In this document: one piece after another, positions 35,486 to 44,574 of the stretch
Numbering within the stretch: position 1 is the first letter of the stretch
Layout of the letters: every line of letters begins with the position of its first letter
DNA from: Agriterribacter humi
GTDB lineage: Bacteria; Bacteroidota; Bacteroidia; Chitinophagales; Chitinophagaceae
Direction of reading: 5' to 3'
Length of the DNA: 64,000 bases
NCBI RefSeq assembly: GCF_009192765.1
Contig: NZ_VOHQ01000016.1
Location: forward strand, 1-64,000
Notes under the pieces: generated by a model
What the model saw: the letters and a program-made list of their open reading frames with translations, nothing else
What the model was told of the DNA's origin: nothing
Databases searched by the model: none
Made by a program: the position numbers and the translations under genes

Positions 35486-35863
35486 TTAGTTCTTTGTCTT
35501 TGTGTTTTTTTTAACCGCCTGTCTATGTTTTGAGGACTTTGCTTTTCCGTTGAAGTCTAAGCACAGGTTTACCCAAAATTCAAAATCTTTTATTGTTTGT
35601 ATTCCTTCGGGGCTTACATAACAATACCCTTTGTATACGCTGCCTTTCATTATCATTGTTTGAAAACCTTTTCTTCCGGCTACTTTGTCCTGCAATTCAG
35701 GATCAAAACGACACATCAGGTTTTTGCCACTTACAGATACACACATTTTGTTGTTCACCATAAATGTCAGCCCCCGAAACATTTTTTTCTCTTCAATGTC
35801 AATATCAGGTATTGTAATGAGATATTGCCTGACCCTGTCAGCAAGCTTTATGTCGTAATTCAT
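35486..35863 (-). CDS. TfoX N-terminal-domain protein
   Basis: This is a 125-residue single-domain protein of the TfoX-N family: LADRVRQYLITIPDIDIEEK, KMFRGLTFMVNNKMCVSVSG, GKNLMCRFDPELQDKV. The tail is basic (KSSKHRQAVKKNTKTKN). The full TfoX regulates competence in Proteobacteria; stand-alone N-domains in Bacteroidota have no assigned role. Confidence 0.85.
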   Translation of the reverse strand: MNYDIKLADRVRQYLITIPDIDIEEKKMFRGLTFMVNNKMCVSVSGKNLMCRFDPELQDKVAGRKGFQTMIMKGSVYKGYCYVSPEGIQTIKDFEFWVNLCLDFNGKAKSSKHRQAVKKNTKTKN

Positions 35864-35909
35864 TTTCAGCGCTCTTTATTTCAGTTAAGGAAGTTGTGGG
35901 GACAAATTC

Positions 35910-36260
35910 TCAAAAATGCCAGAGGATTCCCGAGGGGTCGTGCAAAAAACATTCCCTGCCCCAGTCGTATTGCCGTACTGGGGTTAGCTTTACAGCTTCA
36001 TATTTGGTTGCCAGGTTTAAAGCCACGAGTTCGTTCCAGAAACGATCTATATCTTTTACTTCTAAAAAAACCATTGAATTATCTATCCAGTCCCTCACGT
36101 AAGCATCCTGTAAATAAAATCCCAGCCCCTCTGTTTTAAAAAGAGACATATTGTGAAACAGGATCGTTTCCTGAAAGCCCAGATCGCGGTAAAAACTCCG
36201 TGAAATTTCAAAGTTTTTAGACCCGATGAATGGGCGGATGGATACAGCTTTATGTTCCAT
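35910..36260 (-). CDS. VOC-superfamily (glyoxalase-like) protein
   Basis: This is a 116-residue single-module VOC protein: VSIRPFIGSKNFEISRSFYR, DLGFQETILFHNMSLF, FLEVKDIDRFWNELV and the end ECFLHDPSGILWHF, where His/Glu metal-ligand positions are plausible. It resembles small bleomycin-resistance-like proteins. Substrate unknown. Confidence 0.85.
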   Translation of the reverse strand: MEHKAVSIRPFIGSKNFEISRSFYRDLGFQETILFHNMSLFKTEGLGFYLQDAYVRDWIDNSMVFLEVKDIDRFWNELVALNLATKYEAVKLTPVRQYDWGRECFLHDPSGILWHF

Positions 36261-36432
36261 TGTTTTGTTTTTGGCTGCCGTTAGTATTAAAGTTTACAGA
36301 ACTAAGGAAAACAGAAATTATAGCGTCCGGAAGAGAAATTCAATAGAATTGGTAAAGTTGAAGTTAATTTCTTTTATCTAAAAATGCTTTTGCCGGAAAA
36401 ATAAAAAAACCATCAAAAATGCCTGGTAAAAA

Positions 36433-36796
36433 TTAAAATTCACCATCGGTCGTGATATACGGAAAGTTTCCCGCCATATCACTTTTAACGATATCCCCAA
36501 TGTATATGAGGCGCTGTCCATACCTGTTGTGTTTTGCGGGACACAAACGCAGACTGGCAGATCCGGTAATCTTCGCGGTTTGGAACATGATGCCGGAAAA
36601 AATAAAAGATTGAATAATCATCTGAAAAGCATTCATTGCAGGTATTACCTTTTATGGTTAATCCGGGGGCGAAGGGCATTGGTTCTTTACTATTCCTGTA
36701 CGGATCAAATACTGTATCACAGATGGATACATTACCGCATGAAATTATGCCAACAACGCATGCAAATATTGCCAGGCAGATTATAAGCGGTTTCAT
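36433..36796 (-). CDS. Small hypothetical lipoprotein, possibly frameshifted near its 3' end
   Basis: The open frame from 36796 gives 103 residues to 36485. It has a signal peptide (KPLIICLAIFACVVGIISCG) with a lipobox, followed by two Cys-containing stretches (SICDTVFDPYR, TCNECFSDDYS). After about 36520 a different frame looks more protein-like (QRLIYIGDIVKSDMAG, NFPYITTDGEF) and ends at 36433. A single-base shift may therefore have cut the real gene. The family is not recognised. Confidence 0.5.
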
Positions 36797-36847
36797 TTTG
36801 ATAAAAATGGATACCTGAAAAATGATCCGGATATTGAAATATATACT

Positions 36848-37432
36848 TCAGGTTGGTAATTCTTCCCTGTTCACTATATAATGAAGCGCTGTTTCACCGT
36901 TAGAAAAGGATTTTGTAGTTACAAGCCTGAGTTTTTGCTGATTTTCACCACCCGCAAATAAGGGAATACCACTTCCAAAAATAACAGGATTAACAAATAT
37001 CCAGAAACCGTCTATCAGGTCAAGCCGCATCAGGCTTTGGGAAGCAGCGGGGCTACCGAAGATCAATATGTTCTTACCAGGTTCCTCCTTGATCTTTCCG
37101 ATTTCATTTAAACTGTTCCCTCCAATTACAGTGGTATTACGTAAATGCTGTCCCTGCATCGTTTTAGAAATGACGATCTTTTGGGCTTTGTTGTACCAGT
37201 TTGAATAGGCGATCTCGCTTTTTGTAGCATTGGCACGGTCTTTTGCAGTTGGCCAGTAGGTTTCCAGCATTTGGTAAGATGTTCGTCCGAATAAGGCTGC
37301 ATCGGCTTCATCGGTGAGCCGGCATACAAATTCCAGGTTTTCCTCACCGGCATCAAAACCGTCTAACTCCCCGTCCTGCCCGGCTACGAAACCATCAAGG
37401 GATATATGTACAACTAAAATTAATTTTCTCAT
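36848..37432 (-). CDS. Dihydrofolate-reductase-family (RibD C-terminal domain) protein
   Basis: This ~194-residue stand-alone RibD-C/DHFR-like protein opens RKLILVVHISLDGFVAGQDG, with ALFGRTSYQMLETYWP and ILIFGSPAASQSLMRLDLID. The C-terminal strands FVNPVIFGSGIPLF follow. It is a probable NADPH reductase of unknown substrate and the second intact member in the window (with 21627). The start is 37432, 15 nt inside the longest ORF. Confidence 0.85.
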   Translation of the reverse strand: MRKLILVVHISLDGFVAGQDGELDGFDAGEENLEFVCRLTDEADAALFGRTSYQMLETYWPTAKDRANATKSEIAYSNWYNKAQKIVISKTMQGQHLRNTTVIGGNSLNEIGKIKEEPGKNILIFGSPAASQSLMRLDLIDGFWIFVNPVIFGSGIPLFAGGENQQKLRLVTTKSFSNGETALHYIVNREELPT

Positions 37433-37629
37433 TTTATATATCCTCAATAATATGGTTTGTCCCCAACTGAAGCCATATGAAAACGCCTGCCCGTTGTGTT
37501 ATGCCGCGGGATGATAAAGTTACCAACTAAAAAACAAATAACATAAGGTTGGTTCGGATAGCACTCTTCTTTTTCTAAAAAATCGTAACGCTGCTCTATC
37601 AAATTGAGCCGGAGTTGAGTAATTTGTAT

Positions 37630-38376
37630 TTAAGATAATATGTAGTTGTGCAGGCTCCTCAGATAGGCCGGGTAGTCCACCTTCATTAACGCTTCATCGG
37701 CTTTGCGTTTTGCCATGATCACCTCACGCATATCAGACCACGCTGTTCCCATTGCATCAGCTCTTTTTTTGAGTTCATCAAGATTTATATCTCTGCAATA
37801 AATAGAAGTGCCCGGCTGCTGCTTCCACGATTGAGCAATCGTGCCAATATCAAAAGCGTCGAACCCCAATTCATCTACCAGCTTAAAAACAACTTCTTTC
37901 GCTTTTGTATTATTTCCTGAAACAGCTAAAGCAATACGATTTTTCTCAGCTTTGGGCCTGCCCATATCCTTCAGGCTAGTTGCAAGAATGGAATTAAATA
38001 CCTTAACAACAGGAACGCCTAATTGCTCCTGAACCCATAAACTGTCTATACCACTTTTAACAAGTGCCGGTATGTCTCCATCACGGAGTGTTGGGTAATA
38101 ATTGCCGGTTTCAATTACAACTACATCCCCTGGCAGTTGTTGAAACAGTTTTTTTGGAAGATACAGTACATTTTTTTGAGGAATTGAGACAATGATCACT
38201 TCTTTATTTTTTATCACTTCTTCAACAGAGACCGCCTCAGCTCCAATTTCTCCGGCAAGTTGTTTTAAAGAAGCCGGCCCCCTTGAATTGGCTATTGAAA
38301 CAGTATGACCCAGTTTTATACATTTTGATGCCAGTGCGCTCCCCATTTCGCCTGAACCGATAATTCCTATATTCAT
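37630..38376 (-). CDS. NADPH-dependent F420-reductase-like oxidoreductase
   Basis: This 248-residue Rossmann protein opens MNIGIIGSGEMGSALASKCI. IANSRGPASLKQLAGEIGA follows, with the NSRG turn that suits NADP. ETGNYYPTLRDGDIPAL and KVFNSILATSLKDMGRPK complete the domain. It belongs to the NADP_oxidoreductase F420-dependent superfamily. Bacteroidota do not usually make F420, so another substrate is likely. It lies 15 nt upstream of the SRPBCC pair's 3' end. Confidence 0.8.
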   Translation of the reverse strand: MNIGIIGSGEMGSALASKCIKLGHTVSIANSRGPASLKQLAGEIGAEAVSVEEVIKNKEVIIVSIPQKNVLYLPKKLFQQLPGDVVVIETGNYYPTLRDGDIPALVKSGIDSLWVQEQLGVPVVKVFNSILATSLKDMGRPKAEKNRIALAVSGNNTKAKEVVFKLVDELGFDAFDIGTIAQSWKQQPGTSIYCRDINLDELKKRADAMGTAWSDMREVIMAKRKADEALMKVDYPAYLRSLHNYILS

Positions 38377-38391
38377 AGCTAAACATTTTGA

Positions 38392-38904
38392 TTACGATGT
38401 TGAATGCTGTTGCCATTTATTGTTTGTACTAAGACGCCTTTCGTCTTCTGTTTGCGGTTTTCCTTTAGCATTCGGCTGTCCTTTACCTGTAGCAATTAAG
38501 TTGCGTAAGCTATTATTTATATAGTTCATCCATGCATTAGAACAGATATCGTAACACTCATATTCAGGAACCAAACCTTCCTGTGTAAATTGAAGCTCTG
38601 CCTTGTTGCCTTTTTCAGTTACCTCAAAAATCATTTCATTGCCTGTCCATTCACTGCTGTCCTTTGTAAATTTGAAATAATTTTCCATAACCAGCCAAAC
38701 AACTTTTTTGCCTGGAATCATCTCTGTTATTTTGATTTTGCAACGGTGTATGTCTTCGTATTGAAGTATAAACTCATCATTGTGTTTGTCCGTACTCCCT
38801 TCAATTTCTTCACTCCACCATCCACGAACATTATTGATGGCGTTGAATACCTCTTCCGGCGTTTGGTCAACCAAAATGGTTGTTGTAAAGTCTGAATTTT
38901 TCAT
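38392..38904 (-). CDS. SRPBCC protein, second copy of a tandem pair
   Basis: The ~170-residue START-like protein opens [20 protein letters not shown] and NNVRGWWSEEIEGSTD. The mid-strands KVVWLVMENYFKFTKDSSEW and the C-terminal helix AWMNYINNSLRNLIATGKG follow. It carries a short polar tail (PNAKGKPQTEDERRL) not present in the neighbour. The DNA and protein are closely related to the next gene, so the pair arose by tandem duplication. A third, truncated relative lies at 24763-25044. Start chosen at 38904. Confidence 0.85.
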   Translation of the reverse strand: MKNSDFTTTILVDQTPEEVFNAINNVRGWWSEEIEGSTDKHNDEFILQYEDIHRCKIKITEMIPGKKVVWLVMENYFKFTKDSSEWTGNEMIFEVTEKGNKAELQFTQEGLVPEYECYDICSNAWMNYINNSLRNLIATGKGQPNAKGKPQTEDERRLSTNNKWQQHSTS

Positions 38905-38926
38905 TTTTTTTTTTACTGCTTTAGAT

Positions 38927-39373
38927 TTAATTGTCAAATATCTTTTTGCCCTTGCCTGTAGTTATCAGGCTAAATAAACTTTGCTGAATGAGTTGGGTCC
39001 ATGCATTTGAACAGCTATCAAAACACTCAATTCCGGGAGCCAAACCCAGGTGAGTAAACCGGACTTGAGTTTTGTTACCCTGCTTCGAAATTTCAAAACT
39101 AATTTTTGTGTCTGTCCATTCGCTTTTATTCTCAACAAAACTAATTTTACTGTCAGTAACAAGCCATACTATTTTTTGACCAGGAATCATTTCAACAATT
39201 CTTTGCTTCGAAAAATGAATGGTTCCGGAACGATAAGTAAATTCATCGTTGAGTTTGTTTGTACCCCCTTTAACTTCGCCCGACCACCAGCCACTAACAT
39301 CGTTGATGGCATTGAATACTTCTTCCGGCGTTTGGTCAACCAGCAGCACAGTGGTGAAATTTTGATTTTGCAT
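38927..39373 (-). CDS. SRPBCC protein, first copy of a tandem pair
   Basis: The 148-residue START-like protein reads [60 protein letters not shown] and [20 protein letters not shown]. It heads the tandem pair, 22 nt before the second copy, with a TAACTTTG box 36 nt upstream. A GlxA-type regulator is divergent. Confidence 0.85.
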   Translation of the reverse strand: MQNQNFTTVLLVDQTPEEVFNAINDVSGWWSGEVKGGTNKLNDEFTYRSGTIHFSKQRIVEMIPGQKIVWLVTDSKISFVENKSEWTDTKISFEISKQGNKTQVRFTHLGLAPGIECFDSCSNAWTQLIQQSLFSLITTGKGKKIFDN

Positions 39374-39408
39374 CGTTTTATTTTTTAATTATTGTAAATT
39401 TCATGAGA

Positions 39409-39416
39409 CAAAGTTA
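39409..39416 (-). promoter_or_regulatory. -7 box (TAACTTTG) of SRPBCC pair
   Basis: The minus strand reads TAACTTTG, matching TAnnTTTG, 36 nt upstream of the ATG at 39373. Confidence 0.5.
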
Positions 39417-39464
39417 TTGTCTGAATATCATCAGCCCAGGGTGCAAAATGGACTTTTTAACGGG

Positions 39465-39495
39465 TTGATTTGGACAATACAATACTTTATCTTTG
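39465..39495 (+). promoter_or_regulatory. Promoter of GlxA-type regulator (TTG ... TATCTTTG)
   Basis: A TTG (39465-39467) and TATCTTTG (39488-39495) are 20 nt apart, as in Bacteroidota -33/-7 promoters. The ATG is 135 nt downstream, so the leader would be long. It lies back to back with the promoter of the SRPBCC pair. Confidence 0.5.
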
Positions 39496-39630
39496 CAAAA
39501 AACGGGTTTACAATTTTTGTACCGCAAAAGTTCCATTGTTGCTATACCGATGAAAGGATTGCGACGCAACGATGATGCTACAAAGCGTTGCAGCCGGTAT
39601 TAAAAAATAGTAAATACACATGAAAGCGTT

Positions 39631-40611
39631 ATGCAACATCTTACTATAATCGTTCCCGACGGACAGAACAACCTGAGCAGCATAGTAGGCGCTTACAAAA
39701 TATTTACAAGAGCCAATGCCTGCTGGAAGGAAGCGGGCAAAAAAGAATTGTTCAAAATCCAGTTGGCAGGACTTTCGAAAGAAGTTGAATTTTATGAGGG
39801 CCTGTTTACCGTGCATCCGCACACCCACATTTCAGCTATAGCCAAAACCAATCTCATCATTATTCCTTCATTGAATCATAATTATCAAAAAGCGGTGAAG
39901 GCGAATCAATTGCTGATTGACTGGGTGGAGAAACAATATAAAAACGGTGCGGAAATAGCGAGCATATGCACCGGCGCATTCATGCTTGCTTCATCAGGCT
40001 TATTAGATGGAAAAACCTGCTCTACACACTGGGCGGCTGCGGATGTTTTTAGAACGATGTTTCCAAAAGTGCATTTACAAACAGATAAACTGATTACGGA
40101 TGAAAACGGGATTTACACGAATGGCGGCGCCTATTCTTTCCTGAACCTGATGATTTACCTGGTAGAAAAATACTACGACAGACAAACCGCTATTTTCTGT
40201 TCCAAGGTATTCCAGATTGAAATGGACAGGCAAAGTCAGTCGGCATTCATCATATTTAAAGGACAGAAACTGCACGGTGACGAAATGGTGAAAAAAGCAC
40301 AGGCCTATATTGAAAGCAAAGTGGATGAAAAAATATCTGTTGAAGACCTGTCTTCGAGGTTCGCTGTTGGCAGGCGAACTTTTGACAGAAGATTTATAAA
40401 GGCAACCGGAAATACGCCTGTTGAATATACGCAAAGAGTAAAAATTGAATCTGCAAAAAAGGCTTTTGAAAGCACCCGGAAAACAATTAATGAAGTAATG
40501 TATGAAGTAGGTTATTCGGATGTGAAAGCGTTTCGGGAAGTATTCAGAAAAATTACAGGCATGCCGCCATTGGAATACAGGGGCAAATACAATAAGGAGG
40601 CGGTGGTGTAA
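39631..40611 (+). CDS. GlxA-family AraC regulator with DJ-1/PfpI domain
   Basis: The 326-residue protein has an N-terminal DJ-1/PfpI-like domain (HLTIIVPDGQNNLSSIVGAY, IASICTGAFMLASSGLL with the nucleophile-elbow Cys, THWAAADVFRTMFP). The C-terminal AraC double HTH reads RFAVGRRTFDRRFIKATGNT and MYEVGYSDVKAFREVFRKIT. The DJ-1 part acts as a sensor domain. It is divergent from the tandem SRPBCC genes, which are its likely targets. Confidence 0.9.
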   Translation: MQHLTIIVPDGQNNLSSIVGAYKIFTRANACWKEAGKKELFKIQLAGLSKEVEFYEGLFTVHPHTHISAIAKTNLIIIPSLNHNYQKAVKANQLLIDWVEKQYKNGAEIASICTGAFMLASSGLLDGKTCSTHWAAADVFRTMFPKVHLQTDKLITDENGIYTNGGAYSFLNLMIYLVEKYYDRQTAIFCSKVFQIEMDRQSQSAFIIFKGQKLHGDEMVKKAQAYIESKVDEKISVEDLSSRFAVGRRTFDRRFIKATGNTPVEYTQRVKIESAKKAFESTRKTINEVMYEVGYSDVKAFREVFRKITGMPPLEYRGKYNKEAVV

Positions 40612-40695
40612 ACATGCTCCTGCTGTGACTTCAGCGATAGAAAACTAATGCTCCCGTGAGGATGGTTGTTTGAAACTTTGCCATGTATACATATT

Positions 40696-40858
40696 TTAAT
40701 TTATGCAGCAATCAGGTTCAATTTTTTGTGATAATATATAAGAGAACGTACCCAATATTACTGCAATATCAGCGCTCACCATGTCTGGTATAGCAGAGCC
40801 AAGTATCAAAGGAAAAGAGCCCTGTAAAAATCCAGTAAAGCATGGTTGCCTTTTTCAT
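40696..40858 (-). pseudogene. DoxX-like gene remnant with a frameshift
   Basis: The start from 40858 reads KKATMLYWIFTGLFS, the usual DoxX opening. After one shift the other frame continues LGSAIPDMVSADIAVILG and then decays to a stop near 40696. Only about 50 of ~130 residues remain. It precedes the SRPBCC gene's 3' end, so DoxX-SRPBCC may once have been neighbours in one unit. The stretch 40622-40655 nearby recalls 5849-5880. Confidence 0.65.
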
Positions 40859-40919
40859 CTTTTCTTTTTTAATTATTAGTCCCTGGTTTGTTGCATTTTC
40901 AATTTTAACTTCCTTCTAT

Positions 40920-41381
40920 TTACTTATTTTTTAAGGTTACCAATAATTCGTCTAAGTTTTGCATGCCCATAGCGAACCCTTCTTTAAAGCCCATTTCAAT
41001 CATCGTTTCTATATCGGCAAGACTATCGTGTTGTAAAGTGATACTTACAGTTGTAATACCGTTGTTTTCGGTGAATACATTTGTCCGGAACGAGCGTGGT
41101 TTTTCCGAATTTTCCTTTCCGTTTTCATCGCAAAATGCATCCAGCCATGACATTTGTTTTTCGGGTTCAATGTTCTTATAGTCGGCCCTGCACCAAAGCT
41201 TTTCATTTTCCGGACTAACCATTGCGTATAACCACACTCCGCCTTCCCTGAAATCCAAAGATTTGGTCTCGGCCCGGTATGGTTTTGGCGCCCACCACTG
41301 GTCAAGCAGTTCGGCTGTGGTCCAGGCTTTCCAAACCAGGTCTGAGTTTGCGTCAAATTCACGTGTTACAATCAGTTGCAT
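40920..41381 (-). CDS. SRPBCC / AHSA1-family protein
   Basis: The 153-residue protein opens LIVTREFDANSDLVWKAWTT, with LLDQWWAPKPYRAETKSLDF, EGGVWLYAMVSPENEKLWCR and the C-terminal helix IEMGFKEGFAMGMQNLDELL. It is the AHSA1 subgroup usually found next to an ArsR gene, but no ArsR gene is adjacent here. The start at 41381 is 12 nt inside the longest ORF. Confidence 0.85.
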   Translation of the reverse strand: MQLIVTREFDANSDLVWKAWTTAELLDQWWAPKPYRAETKSLDFREGGVWLYAMVSPENEKLWCRADYKNIEPEKQMSWLDAFCDENGKENSEKPRSFRTNVFTENNGITTVSITLQHDSLADIETMIEMGFKEGFAMGMQNLDELLVTLKNK

Positions 41382-41449
41382 ATATATATGCAACTTTTTG
41401 GTTTCGCAAGTTTTTCAAAAAAATCAAATAGTTGAAAAAAGCGGAAGTT

Positions 41450-42490
41450 TTATTTATACGCTATTGCCGCACTTGAAGGTCCGGCCAAAGGGAGTAATGC
41501 AGTTGATTTAAATCCTACAATGTTTGCCCACTTGTTGAAATCAGCAAATGTATAATCGAAACCAGTTCCAGTTTCAATAAGCATATTCAAACTCATCATC
41601 ATACCAAATGCATTTTGCTTTCTCTCGTCATCTATAATTCCTTCAATGACTACAAAGGCGCCGCCGGCAGGTAATGCTTCGTATGCTTTTTTCATGAGCA
41701 TTATTTTCTTTTCTTCATCCCAATCGTGCAGGATATTCCCCATCGTTACAATATCAGCCTTAGGAAAAGATTCTGCAAAAAAATCCCGGCTTTGAGCTTT
41801 TACCCGGTCCGACAATTGAAATTTTTGAATAGTTTCAAAAGCAATGGGTTCAACAGGTGGAAGGTCAACAGTGGTACAAGTCATATGAGCCTGATGCTTT
41901 GCTACCATTAATGACAGCAAACCGGCTGAACCGCCAATATCTGTCAGGGTCGTATATTTTGAAAAGTCAAATTTTTGAGCAAAAGTCATAAAGTTACCCA
42001 GTTGTATTCCGCTCATCGCATTAATAAACTCTTTTAATTTATTAGGGTCCTGATAAATTAAACCAAAAAAATCCTGACCCTCTTTTGCTTCGTTTTGAGG
42101 AAGACCGGTCATTAATCCTTCTTCAAGATCGCCCCAAAACTTATATAACCTGTTATTCATCATCTCAAGAATGCCGCCAATATAAGATGGCTTATTTTTA
42201 TCTAAAAAGGTATCCGTATCGGGTGAATTGGAATAAATAGCCGTTTCTAAAAGACCTTCGCGCTCAAGAAACCCAAATACGGTTAATACATCTAAAAAAT
42301 CGTAAAGGTGCCGGTCTGTACAGTTCAGGTTTAAAAATATTTTGATGGCTTTGCCCGACATTTTCTTTTGTTCAGCTAATTTGCTAAACAATTGAAATTT
42401 TATTGCTGACAATAGAATTTTTGATGCCCAAAAGCCCGTTCCAATTTGCATTATGCCTGCCGGAGACGGCTGATTGTTCTTCTTTTCCAT
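41450..42490 (-). CDS. SAM-dependent O-methyltransferase (Methyltransf_2 type)
   Basis: The 346-residue protein has an N-terminal winged-helix dimerisation domain (FWASKILLSAIKFQLFSKLA). Its C-terminal Rossmann methyltransferase carries the SAM motif LTDIGGSAGLLSLMVAKHQA, the acidic CTTVDLPPVEPIA, the catalytic-type His in NILHDWDEEKKIMLMKKAYE and the tail FKSTALLPLAGPSSAAIAYK. It resembles acetylserotonin/hydroxyneurosporene O-methyltransferases. The acceptor is unknown and no biosynthetic cluster surrounds it. Confidence 0.88.
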   Translation of the reverse strand: MEKKNNQPSPAGIMQIGTGFWASKILLSAIKFQLFSKLAEQKKMSGKAIKIFLNLNCTDRHLYDFLDVLTVFGFLEREGLLETAIYSNSPDTDTFLDKNKPSYIGGILEMMNNRLYKFWGDLEEGLMTGLPQNEAKEGQDFFGLIYQDPNKLKEFINAMSGIQLGNFMTFAQKFDFSKYTTLTDIGGSAGLLSLMVAKHQAHMTCTTVDLPPVEPIAFETIQKFQLSDRVKAQSRDFFAESFPKADIVTMGNILHDWDEEKKIMLMKKAYEALPAGGAFVVIEGIIDDERKQNAFGMMMSLNMLIETGTGFDYTFADFNKWANIVGFKSTALLPLAGPSSAAIAYK

Positions 42491-42524
42491 TATGTTTATT
42501 TTTTTAGTTTAAAAGTGATGCCTC

Positions 42525-42960
42525 CAAAAATTACCCCTACTGTTATACTTTATGCAATAAAAACCATTTTTTAACATTTATAAACGCGTAAAAACATTTC
42601 CAGGCGTTTACAAACGGCTTTGCTACAGCAGTACAGCTCTCATAGTAGTATAGATGCATATTACAATTCAACTACTAAGTGGAACCGAAAATTACATACA
42701 TAGAATTGGATGAGATGAATATTGGGTATTATACAGGTGCAGACTGAAATGGTTATCAAACCTATTCATTTATTTGTATAATTGAAAAAGTTTTTTGGGA
42801 TGGCAAACTACCGAATCCACCGCGCCAGGTGGCGGCAGCTGGCGCTTAATAGCAACTTTCGATGTCCTTATGAATAGCAGCTTTGTAATTTCGCCGGTCA
42901 CGACAGGTACGCATTAGCCTGGCTGCGAAGACCGCCGGCAAGACAGCAAGCGGAATCCAT
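42525..42960 (+). repeat. Composite repeat, copy H, plus unrelated tail
   Basis: It has TTATACTTTATGCAATAAA, AAACATTTCCAGGCGTTTAC, AACCGAAAATTACATACATA, GGTGCAGACTGAAATGG, ATCAAACCTATTCATTTATT and GAAAAAGTTTTTTGGG, then CCTGGCTGCGAAGACCGCC. P is missing. An inner ~70 bp (CGAATCCACCGCGCCAGG and onward) is private, with the palindrome-like CGCGCCAGGTGGCG. Sequence from 42960 to 43145 is GC-rich and unrecognised. Confidence 0.85.
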
Positions 42961-43145
42961 GGGCTGTGGCGCCCTGATGCGTTTACTCATGTCGGCGCTG
43001 CGCAGGGGGGGTGCCGGGTTAAAAAAGGTTTGGAGACGGGTGATTTAAGACAGGGTGACACCTTCCATGCTCCTGCTCTCAATGGATTTCAATACAGGCT
43101 GACTCCAGGATGACAGCGCAGGTCAGGTAAAGCGAGAGGACAGGA

Positions 43146-44342
43146 TTATGCTTTTGGAGCCTTTTCTTTTACAGGATCGTCCGCGGATTTATCCTGGTCT
43201 TTTTTATCCTTCACTCCTTTTTTGATGTGCTCTTTTTGTACTTTTTCTTTGAATAATTTTTCTTCACGGTCTTTTTTATCCTTCACTTCTTTTTCGATGC
43301 GTTCCTTTTCTTCTTTCCCTCTGACTAATTTTTCTTCACGATCTTTTTTATCCTTCACGTCCTTTTCGATGCGCTGCTTTTCTTCTTTTTCTTTGAATAA
43401 TTTTTCTTCACGGTCTTTTTTATCCTTCGCCTCTTTTTCGATGCGTTCCTTTTCTTCTTTCTCTCTGACTAATTTTTCTTCACGATCTTTTTTATCCTTC
43501 ACGTCCTTTTCGATGCGCTGCTTTTCTTCTTTTTCTTTGAATAATTTTTCTTCACGGTCTTTTATATCCTTCGCCTCTTTTTCGATGTGTTCCTTTTCTT
43601 CTTTCTCTTTGGTAAGTCCGCTAGCATGGTTGGCTTTTTTTTCCTTTTCCAGCTTTTCAACTTTATCCCTGTTGCCACGGTTGTGTCCAAAAGCACTGTT
43701 GCCTGGTTGGCCTGCAGTGTTCTTATCCTCATTAGCGCCGGCATTGGTAAGCCCGTTAGCATGGTTGGGATTTTTCTCTTTTTCCGGATTTTCAACTTTA
43801 CCCCTGTTGCCGCGGCTATGCCCAAAGGCGCTGTTACCGGGTTGGTTTGCAGTGTTCTTATCTCCATTAGCATCGGCAATGGAATTGCTTTGCTTTTTTC
43901 CTTTTGTTGTCCAGTCAATGTATTCCTCATCTGTATAGCTCACTTTTTTCAGGTCGTTTTCCTCCATATACCACCGGTGGTCGTACCCCTTCCAATAAAA
44001 ATATCCATTCTTCGATTTGATATATTTTCTTCCGTCTGTATACTGCTTAACGACATCAGCAGAAGATGCAGTGATGGCCAATGGCGCCCATTGTTTTGCG
44101 GTAGCTGCAGGCGTAACTGGTTGTATTGTGGGTCTCGCTTCCCGCACCCGAACGGGTTGATTTACCACAACTACTTTGGGTTGCTCCCTCACCATTACTA
44201 CCGGCTCACTGCTCTGTGCTGTGGAACCGGTCCCGGAAGCGGGAGATCCTGAAACAAAGGTGGCGCGGCATCCCACGAGGATGCTGCCGAAAAAAATGAT
44301 AGATACGGTGGAAAGAAACAGTGAATGATGCTTCATATTCAT
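43146..44342 (-). CDS. Repetitive lipoprotein with long charged helix
   Basis: The ~398-residue protein begins with a signal peptide ending ILVGC, a clear lipobox. A Val/Pro-rich linker (MVREQPKVVVVNQPVRVREA) leads to a small domain (YIKSKNGYFYWKGYDHRWYM). Two ~45-residue repeats follow (DKNTANQPGNSAFGHSRGNR and DKNTAGQPGNSAFGHNRGNR). The rest is a ~150-residue array of 24-residue Lys/Glu units (KEKEEKQRIEKDVKDKKDRE), alternating in two forms, so the DNA repeats every 144 bp. The array should form a single charged helix or coiled coil at the cell surface. Function unknown. Confidence 0.75.
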   Translation of the reverse strand: MNMKHHSLFLSTVSIIFFGSILVGCRATFVSGSPASGTGSTAQSSEPVVMVREQPKVVVVNQPVRVREARPTIQPVTPAATAKQWAPLAITASSADVVKQYTDGRKYIKSKNGYFYWKGYDHRWYMEENDLKKVSYTDEEYIDWTTKGKKQSNSIADANGDKNTANQPGNSAFGHSRGNRGKVENPEKEKNPNHANGLTNAGANEDKNTAGQPGNSAFGHNRGNRDKVEKLEKEKKANHASGLTKEKEEKEHIEKEAKDIKDREEKLFKEKEEKQRIEKDVKDKKDREEKLVREKEEKERIEKEAKDKKDREEKLFKEKEEKQRIEKDVKDKKDREEKLVRGKEEKERIEKEVKDKKDREEKLFKEKVQKEHIKKGVKDKKDQDKSADDPVKEKAPKA

Positions 44343-44574
44343 ATTGGATTTTAGCGCTGCGACTATTCTGAAAACAGCCGGCATGCCCTTAAAACGCAGA
44401 TTACATTATTTTATTCTGTTTTCTTAAACCACCCCAAAAGGCGAACTACAAGTTAACTAAAAGATCAATCGGAGAGGTCTAGCCCCAAACCGAAGCTGAT
44501 ATCGAACTGCAGCTGATGTTTGCTGGTCAAGCCCCGTTTTTTGCCAATGCATTATTGTGTGCTGTGCTTTCTTG

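Noticed and set aside
43222-43938. A 238-residue plus-strand ORF of Phe/Ser repeats
   Set aside because: It is the antisense of the Lys/Glu helix repeats of the minus-strand lipoprotein and has no own features; the minus-strand gene has a signal peptide and lipobox.
43587-44252. A 221-residue plus-strand hydrophobic ORF
   Set aside because: It is also antisense to the lipoprotein gene and caused by its biased codons.
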